Assembly: GCF_050436995.1 (NCBI RefSeq)
Contig: NC_134747.1
Location: forward strand, 13,833,501 to 13,897,500
Direction of reading: 5' to 3'
Source: Anticarsia gemmatalis
Taxonomy: Eukaryota > Arthropoda > Insecta > Lepidoptera > Erebidae
Length of the DNA: 64,000 nt
Shown: positions 1 through 12,904 of the stretch, one piece after another
How the letters are laid out: the number at the start of each line of letters is the position of its first letter
How positions within the stretch are numbered: the first letter of the stretch is position 1
Program-made: the position numbers and the translations under genes
Notes under the pieces: model-generated
Seen by the model: only the letters and a program-made list of their open reading frames with translations
Databases searched by the model: none
What the model was told of the DNA's origin: nothing

Positions 1-3000
1 TTAAGTAGTTTTACTGTTTTGTAGTAATTAAAGTTTGATTGGACTTAAACGTTCTAAACAGATGCATTTAAACCAGTGACAAAGGATAGAACTAGGGTGT
101 GAACAATTAACACAAAGATTTTTAAGAAATATTTGTTTCGTTCAAATATCTAAGACCCTTTTATTAGTTTTAAATAGGGCTTCTTCTTCTCCTTCGTGTA
201 ATGGTTTTTTATTCTTAATTACCTGCAGTTTCTGCTGAGGAAAAAATAGGGCAAATAAAAGTACTTTGGTAAGTACTTTCACTCTTAAATTATCATAATA
301 TATCATAGATCGGGCAAAAGTAAAAAAAAGCTATTCTACTTATATGCATGCATGCTTTGTGCAATCATTCAGCTTTAAAATAAGTTTCATAAGTCCTTAT
401 TCTCACAGTAATTAAGCATTATTTCAGCACAAAGTTTCAGTAGCCTGTAACAACAATAGCGAGACAAAAGGTTGTTTTTCTAAGTTATTGTTTATACGTT
501 GACGTAAATCATCGTTATTATATTTTATTATATTTTAACAAGCATTTTTTTCGCCATATTTACGTCAACCTCGTTAGTGCTGACGTTTCAGGCAGTTATC
601 AAATTGTTTCTAATTTTACTTTGTTTATTTTTACAAGTCCTATGTGTATTTTTAACAGCTTAGATTTAAATCGAAAAAAAGGTATATATATAAGGTATTG
701 GTGAGATCAAATCAAATTGGATAAATAACTACGTAAAAAAAACAGTTTTTTTATAAAAACTTGGTTCAAATCAAATCTTTCAGCAAAAATTGATGCCTTA
801 TATTTTCAATGGTAGAATTTCAATATCACTAATTGCTATTTATGGAAAAAACTGTCAAAAATATTAGTTACTTAAGTTAAATAAGTTTCCAAAACAAAGA
901 ACTATCAAGCAATATTTGTAACTTAACCAATCTCTACTATACTTTGCCTAACGTCAAATGATTTGTAAACAAAACAAACACCCACTATGTCATTATCAAC
1001 CTCTTTCAAACACAAAACATTAAATTAATCCTAATTTGGTTCTACACTACACAATACTTAACCAAAACTATTCAACAAAGTAAAACAGTACAGAAGGTAA
1101 GCTTCTACATAAATCACGCCACAAAAAGTTAATAAGCGACTGCAAAACGTCTGATCGTTTTTTACTCCTTCGTAGCCAGTTTCACCAGTATTAGGTGAGG
1201 TGAAAATATTGGTGTATTATTTTTCGTTAATTAGCTGTCATATTTCTTGTCTTTATATTTCTCAGATAGGTTATTTATGGGACATTTATCTATAAGTCGT
1301 GAAACTGGCCCACAATGTTTCTCTGTATAAGTTCTCATAAGTAAGCTGTTAGCTAAATTTCTCATCGTAATATTATAATAAATATTTCTACTGTTTGCTT
1401 TTAGTACCACAATCAATAAAATAACATCTGTATTGGTTTACTTTGTGTTCTTACGGCACATCTACCCACTATACGATAATTTCGCCATGAGCCACGAACA
1501 AAACGCGCGTCGTATTGTCATTATCGCTTATCAATCAAAGGGCTTTCAAACTCCCACGACTGTTAAGATGTGTTTGATGTCCATTGCCGACTAGTTTCAA
1601 ATAAAACTCACACTATTAACGACATCGTATGTATGACCCCATAAAAAGGTCTGTAGGCGGCGGACCAGTACTTTAGTACTTTTCTTTAAACTAGGCATTC
1701 TAGAAGGAAGTAATGAGAATTCGTAAGCGAATAAAATTGGTCGTTTATTACTTAACTCTATTTTGCTTTCTAGTCCAACCTTAAATGGAAATGTGCTAAG
1801 GAACTTTATAAAATTTACATTTTGAAATTAATGTACTCAGCAGTAGGACAGTGTTTTATTGAGTATTTGTTCGGTAGTTTTTTTTCTACTATCTACTAGT
1901 CATCGAGAAATGTTGTACGAAAATCTGATCAGCGCCTTTAACGGGCATCGTAGGAACTATTTCAGCAGTACATTTTAAATATCAAACTTTCGCTACTCGA
2001 CAGTACCGACTGTAGAGAATCACGCTACGGTGCAGTCAATGTATGTACGTTGTATATGTATATATATAATTTATAAAAGTCCTCCTACGTATAATTTTAA
2101 TTGAAGCGTACGGCGCCATCACCGCCTACATCTAGTTGTAAAACCTTTAAGGGTATTGTAGTTATATGGGGTATCTATTGTTTTTTCTTTCGTAAAACTT
2201 TAGGGCAAGCAAGGTGGAACTAGTACTGTGAACCACCTTTAAGGATATTGTACGAAGATATTTAGAAACCAAAACCAAAGCCTAATTATGAATAAAAAAT
2301 TTTTTTTAAGGTACTTTTAAAGAATATTTACCTTAAACAGTTAAAAAATCAGTTCTTTAAATTGTCCAACACGGGAAACGAACTCGAGACGATGAGAACA
2401 ATTAACACACAGACTTCCGGCAATATTTGCGAATATTTAAACTATTTATTTTACAAAGAGCTCCAAGCTAAAACGACTACTTTACATAAAATATGGATTA
2501 AATATATACCCACTGCCTACCCTGTGATGATGGTCTAAGATTACGCTTGCCTGCATTTACAGGTTACTATTAAACTGTACTACACAGAAGATTAAGTGCT
2601 AACTGTGTTGGACAGAGTTATTTGCCGTGAAATTCGGACTACATAAGTCTAACACAATGTGTGGTTGATACGATCTAACAATGTTTAAAGTAGTCTGGGT
2701 GCTAATATATTTATTAACTAGTCTATGTGATCCATATAATTAAGGATATAAATAGTTACTATGAAAACTTATTATTCAGAAAAATATATTAAATTTTTTA
2801 CTATACTATAGGTACCCTAAAGCATACCTTATTTTTCGTGACATGTAATTAAAAATAATCGATATTAAAACTAGGAATACGCTTGTAGAAATAAACCAGA
2901 TATAAAAAAATTGTGCACGCATCTTGAAACCGATTTTTATTATCTAGGATGCCTTATTCTAGCGCAAACAGTAAACCAAATAACTCTTTCAACGGGAACC

Positions 3001-5102
3001 GAATTCTAGACTATGGGAGTAGCAAGTCATACAAACCCTGCTGTTTAAACCGTAAACACAGCGTTTCGTAATACGCAAAAGAACTGCAATTGCAATATTT
3101 CAACAAACCAACATACGTTTTTTATCAACAGTTTACACTTTACACAATAATTTTTCAAGTATCGTTGTACAAATAATCACGTCACGATCAAAGTTCGATT
3201 CCAGGAAGTGTGAACATACTCGTAACAATAGCACTGAAATAAACTGTAGCTTAGGAAACGCGCTTTTAGCATTTAGAACAAAACATCCTGAGGGCTCAGA
3301 GCTACTGGTATTTATTGAGTAAGGACTATTCTGATTCTATTTACCAAACAAAAAAAGGGTAAAACTAATACATGAAAACAACTTTTCAATACTTGTAAAT
3401 CTAGTAGGAATCTGGTACCACTGTTGCCCATGGGTCTTCTACAGAAATGTGGAATAAGTTTTGCGTCGTTAATGTATAATTGCACAACACCACAGGTTAT
3501 TCCTATTCGTTAACCATAGCCTTGAATGCGACATTCAAGCGTGTTACAGGTTGCGGGCTTAATACTACTTCAAGAACTCTTAAAGATTTATCAGACCTGC
3601 AAAATTGTCACACAAACCGCACAAACTGTTTCGATAGAACTACTGATGATTATTTGTAATAGATACATCCGTGACTTCAAAAGTAAAGCAAATTGTTTAG
3701 GAATTTTGTTTACAAACAGAAATATATTTAATTCTTTAATTAAATTTGAACCAAAACAAATCGGTATTCGCAAAAGGCGATAATTTGGCAATGTTTATGC
3801 GTGCGCGCACGGTCTTGTTAAGGGATTTTAAACAGAGCTTATAATAAACTAACTCAGTGATATATTTGTAGATATTGAGGAATTTGTTTGTATGTTTGTG
3901 AAAGTGGGTTATTTAAGAGGTGTTGGAGAAAGTGGTCTGGTTTCATATATTTATTAGTTCATGTAATCTTAGTGCCGTTTCCTTGAAAGGGATAGTTAGT
4001 TGCTAGGCCCATTAGACGTAATATATTAAAACGTAAGTGTCCTTTAATAAAGCAATTAGGCCCTAATCTGATTCTGAAAAATGTTTTAGTTTTCTTATTT
4101 TAAATGACAAAAATGCGATCGCGGACATTTCTCCCGCCTGGCCTAGGGCTTAGGTCTTAGCCACGAGCGAAGGTATTCGTTCGTTGCACATATCCCTCTG
4201 CCTAACGCCACCTGAATCATTTGCAATAGATGGACCGGTCAATAATGATGATGAAATGCGAACTAAAAAAATACTTTCAATATATTCGCATCTAGAAAGG
4301 TTTTGTTTAAAAGTCATTACTTAAAGGGGAACCACTTTTCCTCAATAACGTAATAATTTCAATTATTTAATAAGATTGAGTAATTGTGATCAGTGAAAAC
4401 AAAACAGGAAATCACAATATTGCCCTCGATCCGGCTATAATCCTTCCTTGAACTTGTACAGTCCCTATAAATAATATTATGATATTATCATTGCATAACA
4501 ACAAACTGTACCTATTCATAAATTCGCGTGTCAAGGCAAAACATATTACATGTAATTTACTCTACAATATAATATCAACACAATCGTTTCTTAAACCTTT
4601 GCCGATGACGCTTACTCCCCTCAACCCGCCCTCGTCCCGCGCTCGCCTGAAATGTACCGCGACGCAACAGATGACGTCACGATACACCGGCAAATGTTTC
4701 GTAAACGGTTCATACAATTGTTATAACTTCCTCCACGCTTTGTCATAAAATATAATGCTTTTTATAACGATATAAATAGCAGTTAATTTTTAATGTTTCC
4801 CGTAAAGTTATTCTCTATGGAAACAATATAAAACTAAAATTGGAATTGTTTACGATCCACGGCAACAACATTGAAAATGTTTGACTATTATATCATGACA
4901 CAAAATAATGAGATGCTATTTATATTATTAAATAATATTCTATGAACCACACTGTAATTTTTTTGGCGATTGAAAAGCGTGGCCGCGAATTTCTTGCTAG
5001 CTCTTTTCATAAGGCTCTATAGCCCCTTCTGAGCTAATGATAGATTCAATTATTGTAAAGACTATCATGAGTGTCAACATTTGACCTATAAGAATAAATA
5101 AT
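1..5102. other. Gene-free, AT-rich DNA
   Basis: No coding pattern, only chance ORFs under 90 codons on both strands. Isolated box B-like blocks (near 2370, 3000 and 3195) suggest very old SINE remnants. The CRE patch at 4.6 kb is listed separately. Confidence 0.6.
4600..4700. promoter_or_regulatory. CpG-rich patch with a perfect CRE palindrome
   Basis: TGACGTCA at 4672-4679 within ~100 bp of GC-richer DNA (CCCGCGCTCGCC). An enhancer or promoter role is possible. No adjacent gene is visible. Confidence 0.25.
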
Positions 5103-5262
5103 TTGATAATATGTATCGTCTGGTTAGTGGTCAACCTGATGACAAAATTGTTCAAACCGCTCGAAGGCTTTTGGCATTGCCTGTCCATCCTAACAGCCCG
5201 CAAGCCATCAATCCGCGTCAGGCACAGAGAGGCTCAACTCAAATGCTATACGCAAGCCATAA
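5103..5262 (-). repeat. 5S-derived SINE, decayed 5'-truncated copy
   Basis: Shares the 3' body of the 15.2-kb copy (minus-strand TTGAACAA, GGTTGACCACTAA) and a decayed GAGCCTCTCTGTGCC block. The 5S-like head is missing. Confidence 0.5.
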
Positions 5263-6336
5263 GCAATTTTGATCCTAATACGTAAATTAGATTAAATAGC
5301 CATTGCTGATCTATTTTGTAAGACTCGAAATAATTAAGAGTTTTAGACTTTAAGTCCGGGTACCTGATCTAAAACCTAGATCCACAAAAGTCGTGACTAA
5401 AACAAAGCAATTAGGTCTAAAAGATCTAGACTTAATTATAATCGCAGTTGGATCAGTTAAGAGCGATTCAGACAGTCCATTGTTCGTTCGTCAATATAAT
5501 TCGCTTTGTTTAGATTCGTTTTCAGTTAACTGTGCTAATTTCTAGTTTATCGTTTGCCCTAGAAATGTGCTTATTTTATAGTCTTATATCTAGGACGGGC
5601 TTGTTTGTGTCCAATTTTATATCGGTCGATTTTTTGTGTTTTTCTAGGAAACTGGAATAAAATTTTTGAATGAAGTTGCTTTCTACACAGGTAAAATGGA
5701 CTGTAGGCATAATATGTCTTGGGGAGAAGATAAATTAGAATTATAAATATCACTAGGTTTGAAAAAAAAGCATCGGGGTGTAGTGGTCAATGTACATTTA
5801 GTAGCTGGAACAAGAACCTGACTTTGCTTTTAGGATTCATAATATGTAACACAGTGAAGATATATTTAAGTTATGATTATATTTACATAATATCATTATA
5901 TTTGTTAACTTTAATTTTGATATTTTTATCCATACGATAATTACAAAAAAAAATGCTTTACAAATCATCTCGGGGATGACGATTAGATTAGGGTTCGAAG
6001 TGAAATGAAATCAATCGGAGAGTATTAATTAATCTACAATTACATTTTATAGTTTATCAAAGTAAGAGGTTTTGCCTAAATAATAACAGTATTCTGCAAT
6101 TGACTTTGAACCCATCTCTCACAAACGGCACTGCAATCCATCAAAACACTAGTCTATTAACAACAGAAACCAATGTGTTTGAAACATGATACTGTCGCAG
6201 TGGATTCCTGGACTAATTGCTCTGAAAATAGAGCGATGCCGCGTGTCGAGCGACTGCCGACACACCTGGACAGGGGTGACATGAGACGTGACTGGAGTCC
6301 TATCCCTGATTGGAAAAGGGTGAGCTAGAGAGTATA

Positions 6337-6548
6337 TTAGGTCGGGGACAGTCTTTTCACATTATAGTATGTATGAACTTGTAATAGAATCTCTTTGGCT
6401 TCAAGAATCACAAATGAGTACACGTTTCATTAGGTTCCTTTCAGTGAGCTCGTGAGGTACCCAAATATCGAGCTTTTTTGTGTAGAGAAAAGATGCTATT
6501 ACAAGTTCTTACATACTATAATGCGAAAAATGTTTTTCCCTGACCTAA
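6337..6548 (+). mobile_element. Mariner-type MITE with ~50-bp terminal inverted repeats
   Basis: Flanked by TA target duplications. Ends TTAGGTCGGGGACAG and (reverse complement) TTAGGTCAGGGAAAA; the inverted repeats run on through CATTATAGTATG and ACTTGTAATAG. Internal ~100 bp is non-coding. The same internal sequence occurs in inverted orientation in the 12.7-kb copy. Confidence 0.8.
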
Positions 6549-7380
6549 TATTAACACGCATATTATAATCTCTATTAAAAATTTGCAAACTAAGGTGCTC
6601 AAGCACTAAGCACTCTTGCGAAGATATTAGAATTCTTAATTCTCACTTGATACCCCAAATGTCGATAAATTTTCGTCCCGTATTTATCCGTTTTAGGGGT
6701 TAATTTATGAAAACGAAAGTCTCCTATATCCTGAGTTGAATATTCGTGCAAAATTTTGGCACAGTTGCGGTTCAGCGGTAAATCCCTCAATGTATTACTC
6801 TACTTTTACATTAATCGTATAAGGAAGTATTTATGTGTGACTTCTTCAATAGCACATAGCACACCTATACTACGTATAGCAACAGTGCTTTAAATATATT
6901 GCAATCAATCCACCAATTTACTTAAGTAACATAATCCCGTAACACACCTAAGACCAAACAGCAAGCTCCCTGCCACGTCAAGTAAATATCGGCACGTAAT
7001 AGCACGTTTGTTTACAAAGGTCCCCGCCAGCACCGCCGGAAGGCAGGAAACAATAAACTGGTCGTATTTCATACCGGCGCACGCGCACGCGATAACTATA
7101 TTCACTACTTTTAATACGTCTTGTTAGAATCTTTACAGACTACAGTATGCGGTAGATGTGCGGGTTATACGGCCTTCTTAAGTCATAAAGAGTAGTTGCC
7201 TTATCAATCTTAATATTGTGTAAAATGTAATACGTTAATAAAGTTTTAAAATGGGCGGTGTCTAGAAGAGGATTCAGAAATAGACGGAAGCTGCAATTAG
7301 ATAGTCAATCTTATATAAACTATCTTTTAGTGTAAGGTCTAACGACTATATTACAGAACTAAAATTAACATAAATAATTT

Positions 7381-7440
7381 CCCCCCTTCCCGCTTTGGGA
7401 AGAGACCCTTGCCCAGCAGTGAAACAGTAATGGGTTAAAC
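7381..7440 (+). repeat. LINE 3'-tail fragment (family A)
   Basis: GGGAAGAGACCCTTGCCCAG, then CAGT and TAATGGGTTAAAC. Same block recurs at 9185, 25350, 32138, 54566 and (minus) 63255. Confidence 0.6.
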
Positions 7441-9092
7441 AAATACAAAAAAAAAATCAAAGCCTCCTGAACACTTTTGTACCCATCAGTTTATAAGCAA
7501 GATCTATATATTATGTCGAAGAACACATAACCGCGCGACCATTTAAACCATTGTGGAGAGTCCCTTACACCATCTATTTTCATCCATTACACGCGTGCGA
7601 CTGACACTTCATATTTAAAACATAATTGACATTTATGTGAATGCTCTCCGATAACTTACACACCCCTCAGTTTGAGGCACTCACAGACAGTTGCAATGGG
7701 GCGGTAAACGATCAGGGATGCAATTTCTAACACAACTAGACTTTAGGTGGGTGGCAAACAGTAGTTAGGTTAAGCCTAAACCAAAGATTGATAATAATAT
7801 ATTGTATATCGCATGCATTACTTTACATTAGGTACATTGCAGCAATTGTTCAATATTATCTAACCAGGCAAAGAAAAGGATTTAAAAAACAGTTACGGTA
7901 TTTTTGAAGCTTAATATGTTGCTCAGGATTAAGTCTTGAATTATCTTTACGCATTTCATCTAAATGCGTTCAGCAGTTTAGACCTTAAAACGTAATAAAC
8001 ATACAAACTTTGGCGTTTATAAATAATTATAGTATTCCAATCAAAGCCAATGGATAGAACAAAAAAAGCAATGCATCATAATAGTATTTCCTTGATAGGA
8101 AAGGAAGACATTATCGTTAGCAACAACGACTAAAGACTTATTGAGTTAAATTATGGTGTTCAGTTAATACGGTAGTGAGTTTTTATGTGTTAATTATGTT
8201 TAATAAAGGGTAATGTCTTAGAAAAGCCCGCTCTACGAAGTTGATGAGTAGAAACTGACTTAACTATAAAGATAAAGATAATTTTATTTGTCAAACATGT
8301 GTACATATAGGTATTCATATAGTTGATATAGTTTCAGCATATTTTATCTCATTAAGATATACAAATATTAAAGCACATATAATCTGATTAATATTATCGA
8401 TTAAAATATATAATGATATACATATAAAGAAACATAACTTATAATATTCCAAAAGGGATTACCACAAGGTTGGCCAGAAACCGATGCCAACAGCTATTCC
8501 CTCAGTTTTGTCGGCTAATCATCACTCAGAGACAATCTGTCGTCATTTTTTGTACAGTTAAAATCTCAAAATATGTATTGTACGTTTGTCTAGAGTACAT
8601 TTATCAGCCAGTTCTCATATTAAGATCCCAATCTACCCAATCACATGATAATCTGTTCAAATGAATACAATTATCTTTCTAATTCATTTATAATTGCCCT
8701 ATACAAGTATAGTTTGTATCTAAATGTTGCGACAATCATCGCACGACATACTTACCTAGAGATGTTGCAACTATGTGACGAAAATCAAGCTTATTGTTGG
8801 TGTATCTTATTACTAACAATACAAATTATACTCAAATTCAAATTCGTACATGTTTCATGTATAAATGTGTATCATGTTTGAAATTCTTTTACGTGAAAAC
8901 AGGTAAATCACTATGATAAGGAATTATAGATTATATTCTAAGAAAGGGCACTTCACTTGAGAAAATTCCCGGGCCAATAATAAAAGAGGGCAATCACTTA
9001 GAATGTTGTTAAATTTTTGGGCCGATACCCAGGAGAGCACGAAGGCAATTGACCCTAAAAATCAGGCGAAAACATGTGTCTGGTCATTACCA

Positions 9093-9119
9093 GAGTCAGG
9101 ACCCATTGGGTCCTGACTC
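9093..9119. repeat. Perfect short hairpin
   Basis: 12-bp arms GAGTCAGGACCC / GGGTCCTGACTC with ATT loop, just upstream of a LINE-tail fragment. Probably part of that or another repeat. Confidence 0.6.
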
Positions 9120-9184
9120 ATAAAATCACCTCAAGTCTCATGTCATACAGTAAAGTTGAAAATAATGCAATATTATGGAACGGG

Positions 9185-9240
9185 ATCCCTCATTACGGGA
9201 GGAGACCCTTGCCTAGCAGTGGGACATTAATGGGTTAAAT
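9185..9240 (+). repeat. LINE 3'-tail fragment (family A)
   Basis: CCCTCATTACGGGAGGAGAC, then CCTTGCCTAGCAGTGGGACA. Short 3'-end fragment only. Confidence 0.6.
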
Positions 9241-9539
9241 CAATTTAATGGAATTTACTGAAATGTCAGGATAATGACACTATCTTTACCTGCCCTTCCA
9301 CTCTTATCTTTAGCAGCCATCAAGCGGTACACGTATTTTATAAAAGAAGAATTTTATACGCAGAAGCTTAGTAATTAAATAATTGACCACATAATAGAAC
9401 TATCTAGTGTAAAAGTTTAGTACTAATTACATCTCCTAGATGCTATCCTGACACATCCTGGTTATATTTCCACCATGTTATGACGTCATCAAATCAAACC
9501 ACTACAGTCCAACAACTCCATAGAGAACCTTTTAAGCAA

Positions 9540-9733
9540 CGTCCTCTGTGGCGCAGCGGTTAAAGTGGTCGTTACGCCACTGCCATAAGAGGTCATGGGT
9601 TCGATTCTCACCCGGAGCAAGTTGTTGTTTTGGGTATGGGTGTATACCTTGTGTCGATTGCTTGTATGTTTATTAAAATCTCCGCGACCGAAGAACGATT
9701 CTTAGTGCTTGAGTTGCCTTTTAAAAAGGAAGA
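9540..9733 (+). mobile_element. tRNA-derived SINE (older copy)
   Basis: Begins with a tRNA-like head: box A (TGGCGCAGCGGTTAAAGTGG) and box B (GGGTTCGATTCTC), ending ...CCCGGAGCAA. The body is shared with the copies at 33199-33424 and 63585-63797 (TTGCTTGTATGTTT, the CTCCGCGACC block, GAGTTG near the tail). It ends near a short A-rich TTTTAAAAAGG. It is not a functional tRNA: no CCA-compatible acceptor pairing with a mature 3' end. Confidence 0.75.
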
Positions 9734-11726
9734 AAGAAGTGACTTACGCAGCTGATGGTGACCTGTCATTTTGGAAACACACAGCTGTTTTAAAAAAAGT
9801 ATGCATAGAGAAATCGTCGATGCCACGGATCTTTTCTAAGTTGTCGAACTATATCCTCTTGAAAAACTTTGCCGCTTCACAGTTATTTTAATCACATAAC
9901 CTATAATTAAAACATAAGCTTATTCCCACACGGTTTGATACGACTGCGTAAAACGCCATTAAAGTATTTAAAAGGTTTATTTTATCGGCGTTTAAACGTA
10001 ACAGGAATTTTGATATCCTTACCAAATACACGACAAGCGAAAACAAACCATAACAACTTAAAAATATGTCTTATTTTACAAAAAATTAAATCATTCTGGA
10101 ACTGTACAATTTTGACCGTCACTACGCCAGAGCAAACTCAACTCTACGCTCTTCAAAATAAGGAAAAAGTTTTGAACTGTGTATGTGGGTGCTTAATAAA
10201 AGTATCTCAATAAATGTTAGGGTGTTATAACATGCGCAGACGCAGCGGATAGCCGGACGTCACGTACGGAACCACGTGCGCTAACAATGTAATAGTAGCG
10301 AAAGATTCTAGTGGGTAGTTGAGGAAATCTTGTAAAATCCTTTTGTTATTAGTTTTTATTGTCCCTATATAGTTTTGAACAGGAACTGCCGAACGGTAAT
10401 TAATCATAATTAAATAATTTAATTGACATTTGGGACAATTGAAGCTACAATTTATCCATCGTCTGTTTGTAAGATCGGTTCGAATCCACTGTTTTTCCCT
10501 TACAAACTAGCAGTAGCAAGAATTGCTACCTAAATCTCTCTATTCAACTGCAATAAATCAATGCAATCTGTGATAAAATTTCAGTATCTTTCTACACATC
10601 AAAAAGTCCATCACACACAACACCTGGAAAGGAAACCTATTCTGTGGACAATAAGACTAACAAATTCCACAAGCATCTACTTAAATTGCATCAAAAACAC
10701 TTAAGTAAAACAACTTTGTCAATAAGTTAACCATTAACAACAAAACATGGAGCATCCAGAAATCCTCTTGCTAAATTAGAGCAACACAGCATTAATGTTT
10801 ACAAGCAATTTCTTCGTAAACGTAAAATCGATTCCACACACCTGCGCCGTGCTTTGTAGAACAAAAACAATGAGAGTGTGGGAATTATACGGCTTCGGTA
10901 TGTGCGGTTATGAGCTGTGGTCTGATGTTAAAACATGTGGGTGCTGTGGGAAGGCTCTCATTGACGGTTTTGTTCCAATTTGGAGTAACACTTTTGATTA
11001 ATCGCATCTTTCAGATGATGTGCATGGGTTCCTGATTGACTCTAGTTAATTTTAAATGTTATTAGAAGATTTTCCTGTTTATTTGTTTACACAGGTTACA
11101 GTATAATTTATTTGTTTGCACATATTTCGGTGCGCATGGATACACGTAAATTTGATTTGACTTTTAAAACCAGCTTTTTACAGATGACCGCAGAGCAGCT
11201 GCTGACTGCATACGTCGCTAGCCGCCAGGAGTCATCACAAATTCTTTAAAAAAAATCCTATTTAATTTATTTCTAATCACCTTTTTCTGTGGAAATGCTT
11301 TACGCATACCCTGCAACCTGAGTGAAGCGCAAGGGGGAAAGTAGTCCCCAACCTTTTCTTGGATCTACCAAAACGCTAAAAATAAAATATTCTCAAGTTG
11401 TTTCAAAAGAGTACCACCACACACTGTCACAAGATTCTTATATACAAAAAGCCTCTATACAAAACAAACCACGGGTATTAAATATTACCATAACTATGAC
11501 GTAAGAGTACATAACACCGCGTCACCGCGATACTGGGTCAGATATAAGATATTATTGTTTTACCATCACCCATCACCCATCAGCCCGCGATGTTACATGA
11601 GCGTGCATGTTTATGCATTAACTTATGATCCGGTGGGAATATTGTTGGGAAATTGTTTTGTCAACGGTGTTTCTTTATTAGGTATGTACTGCCAGGAATA
11701 TGTAGGCGCAAGCCTTATGTAAACTA
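9734..11726. other. Gene-free stretch
   Basis: Chance ORFs only. A box B-like GGTTCGAATCC near 10478 is a likely SINE scrap. A CATGCGCAGACGCAG block at ~10,231 resembles half an NRF-1 site. Confidence 0.5.
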
Positions 11727-11943
11727 CTAGAGGCCGCCCGCGACTTCGTCCGCGTGGAAACCCTTCCCGTGTAAATCCCGATCCCTCGGGAACTCCGAGA
11801 TAAAAAGTAGCCTATGTGTTATTCTGGGTCTTCAGCTACCTACATAACAAATTTCATTGTATTCGGTTAAGTAGAATTTGCGTGAAAGAGTAACAAACAT
11901 CCATACATACTCACAAACTTTCGCATTTATAATATTAGTAGGA
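11727..11943 (-). mobile_element. Helitron-like non-autonomous element
   Basis: On the minus strand it starts A|TCCTACTAATATTATAAA and ends GTCGCGGGCGGCCTCTAG|T, with GC-rich hairpin-forming sequence just before the CTAG end. 5'-TC, 3'-CTRR and insertion between A and T are the Helitron hallmarks. No Rep/helicase coding capacity. Confidence 0.6.
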
Positions 11944-12734
11944 TACATCTCTAGAAGAAGCGGGTATTATCCCAATAATCGGGTGAGCCTTCGCGACTTA
12001 TAACACTGAGAACAGTAGTTTGGCCTACTGATAGTCTATATATTGGATAGAAGAAATCATAGTACATAATATCATTCCGGCATTTCATAGAAATATGATC
12101 CCTTAACTGCATTTCAGGAAAGTTCCCCGTTTTTGTGCAGATTTTTGAAATCAATTCAAGTCACACGATAACAATATTAAGCACAATTTATTGGCCATCT
12201 GGAAGGGTGTTTCGAAAATATGTATTTGTTTTGCCGATTTCCATTGACAAAAAGATGTTCAATTCTATGCTTGTCTTCGAGATAACCTTTTAAACCCTAC
12301 TCAAAGAAAGCAAGAGTAACAAAACTGCTAAATATTGGGTGCATTCCCTTGGGTCCGTGAGAGCACTGTCACCGCAACCGCGATCCTTACAACCTGTTCT
12401 TCGCATAGTAAGTGTGCTCTTATTGGAACCTAGTAGTACGGATTTTAAAACCAAAAGAAATATTTGGAAATAGAATTATGTTCTACTGCCAAATATTGCA
12501 AATTGTGCCAAAAATTTACAGATATTTTTATTTAAACTCTTTATTTTTTTTCAAAGAAAAAGACTCCTCCTAGAATGAAAGAGAGGAAGTTTTTAATTTC
12601 ATCCGCCTGACCAAGTGCAGGACTTCTGGACAGTGCAGGACAGATTCAGAACTTTGCAATCCATCACGAACTATTTCAAAAACTTTCACTAATGCGAGTT
12701 TTAATTACAATGCAATGCTATCTCCACTGTTATA

Positions 12735-12902
12735 TTAGGTCGGGGAAAAAGTCTTAAAAAAAAAAGCTCGATATTTGGGTACCTCACGAGCTCACCGAAA
12801 GAAACCTAATGAACCGTGTACTCATTTGTGATTCTTGAAGCCAAAGAGATTTTATTACAAGTTTACACATACTATAATGCGAAAACTTTTTCCCCGACCT
12901 AA
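12735..12902 (-). mobile_element. Mariner-type MITE, second copy with an internal deletion
   Basis: TA-flanked; ends TTAGGTCGGGGAAAAAG on both sides. Relative to the 6.3-kb copy it is in the opposite orientation and has lost part of one terminal inverted repeat, replaced by an A-run at 12757-12766. Confidence 0.8.
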
Positions 12903-12904
12903 TA

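Larger units (their letters stand above)
6549..9184. other. Gene-free stretch
   Basis: AT-rich; carries the 7.4-kb LINE tail and the 9.1-kb hairpin. Nothing else identified. Confidence 0.55.
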
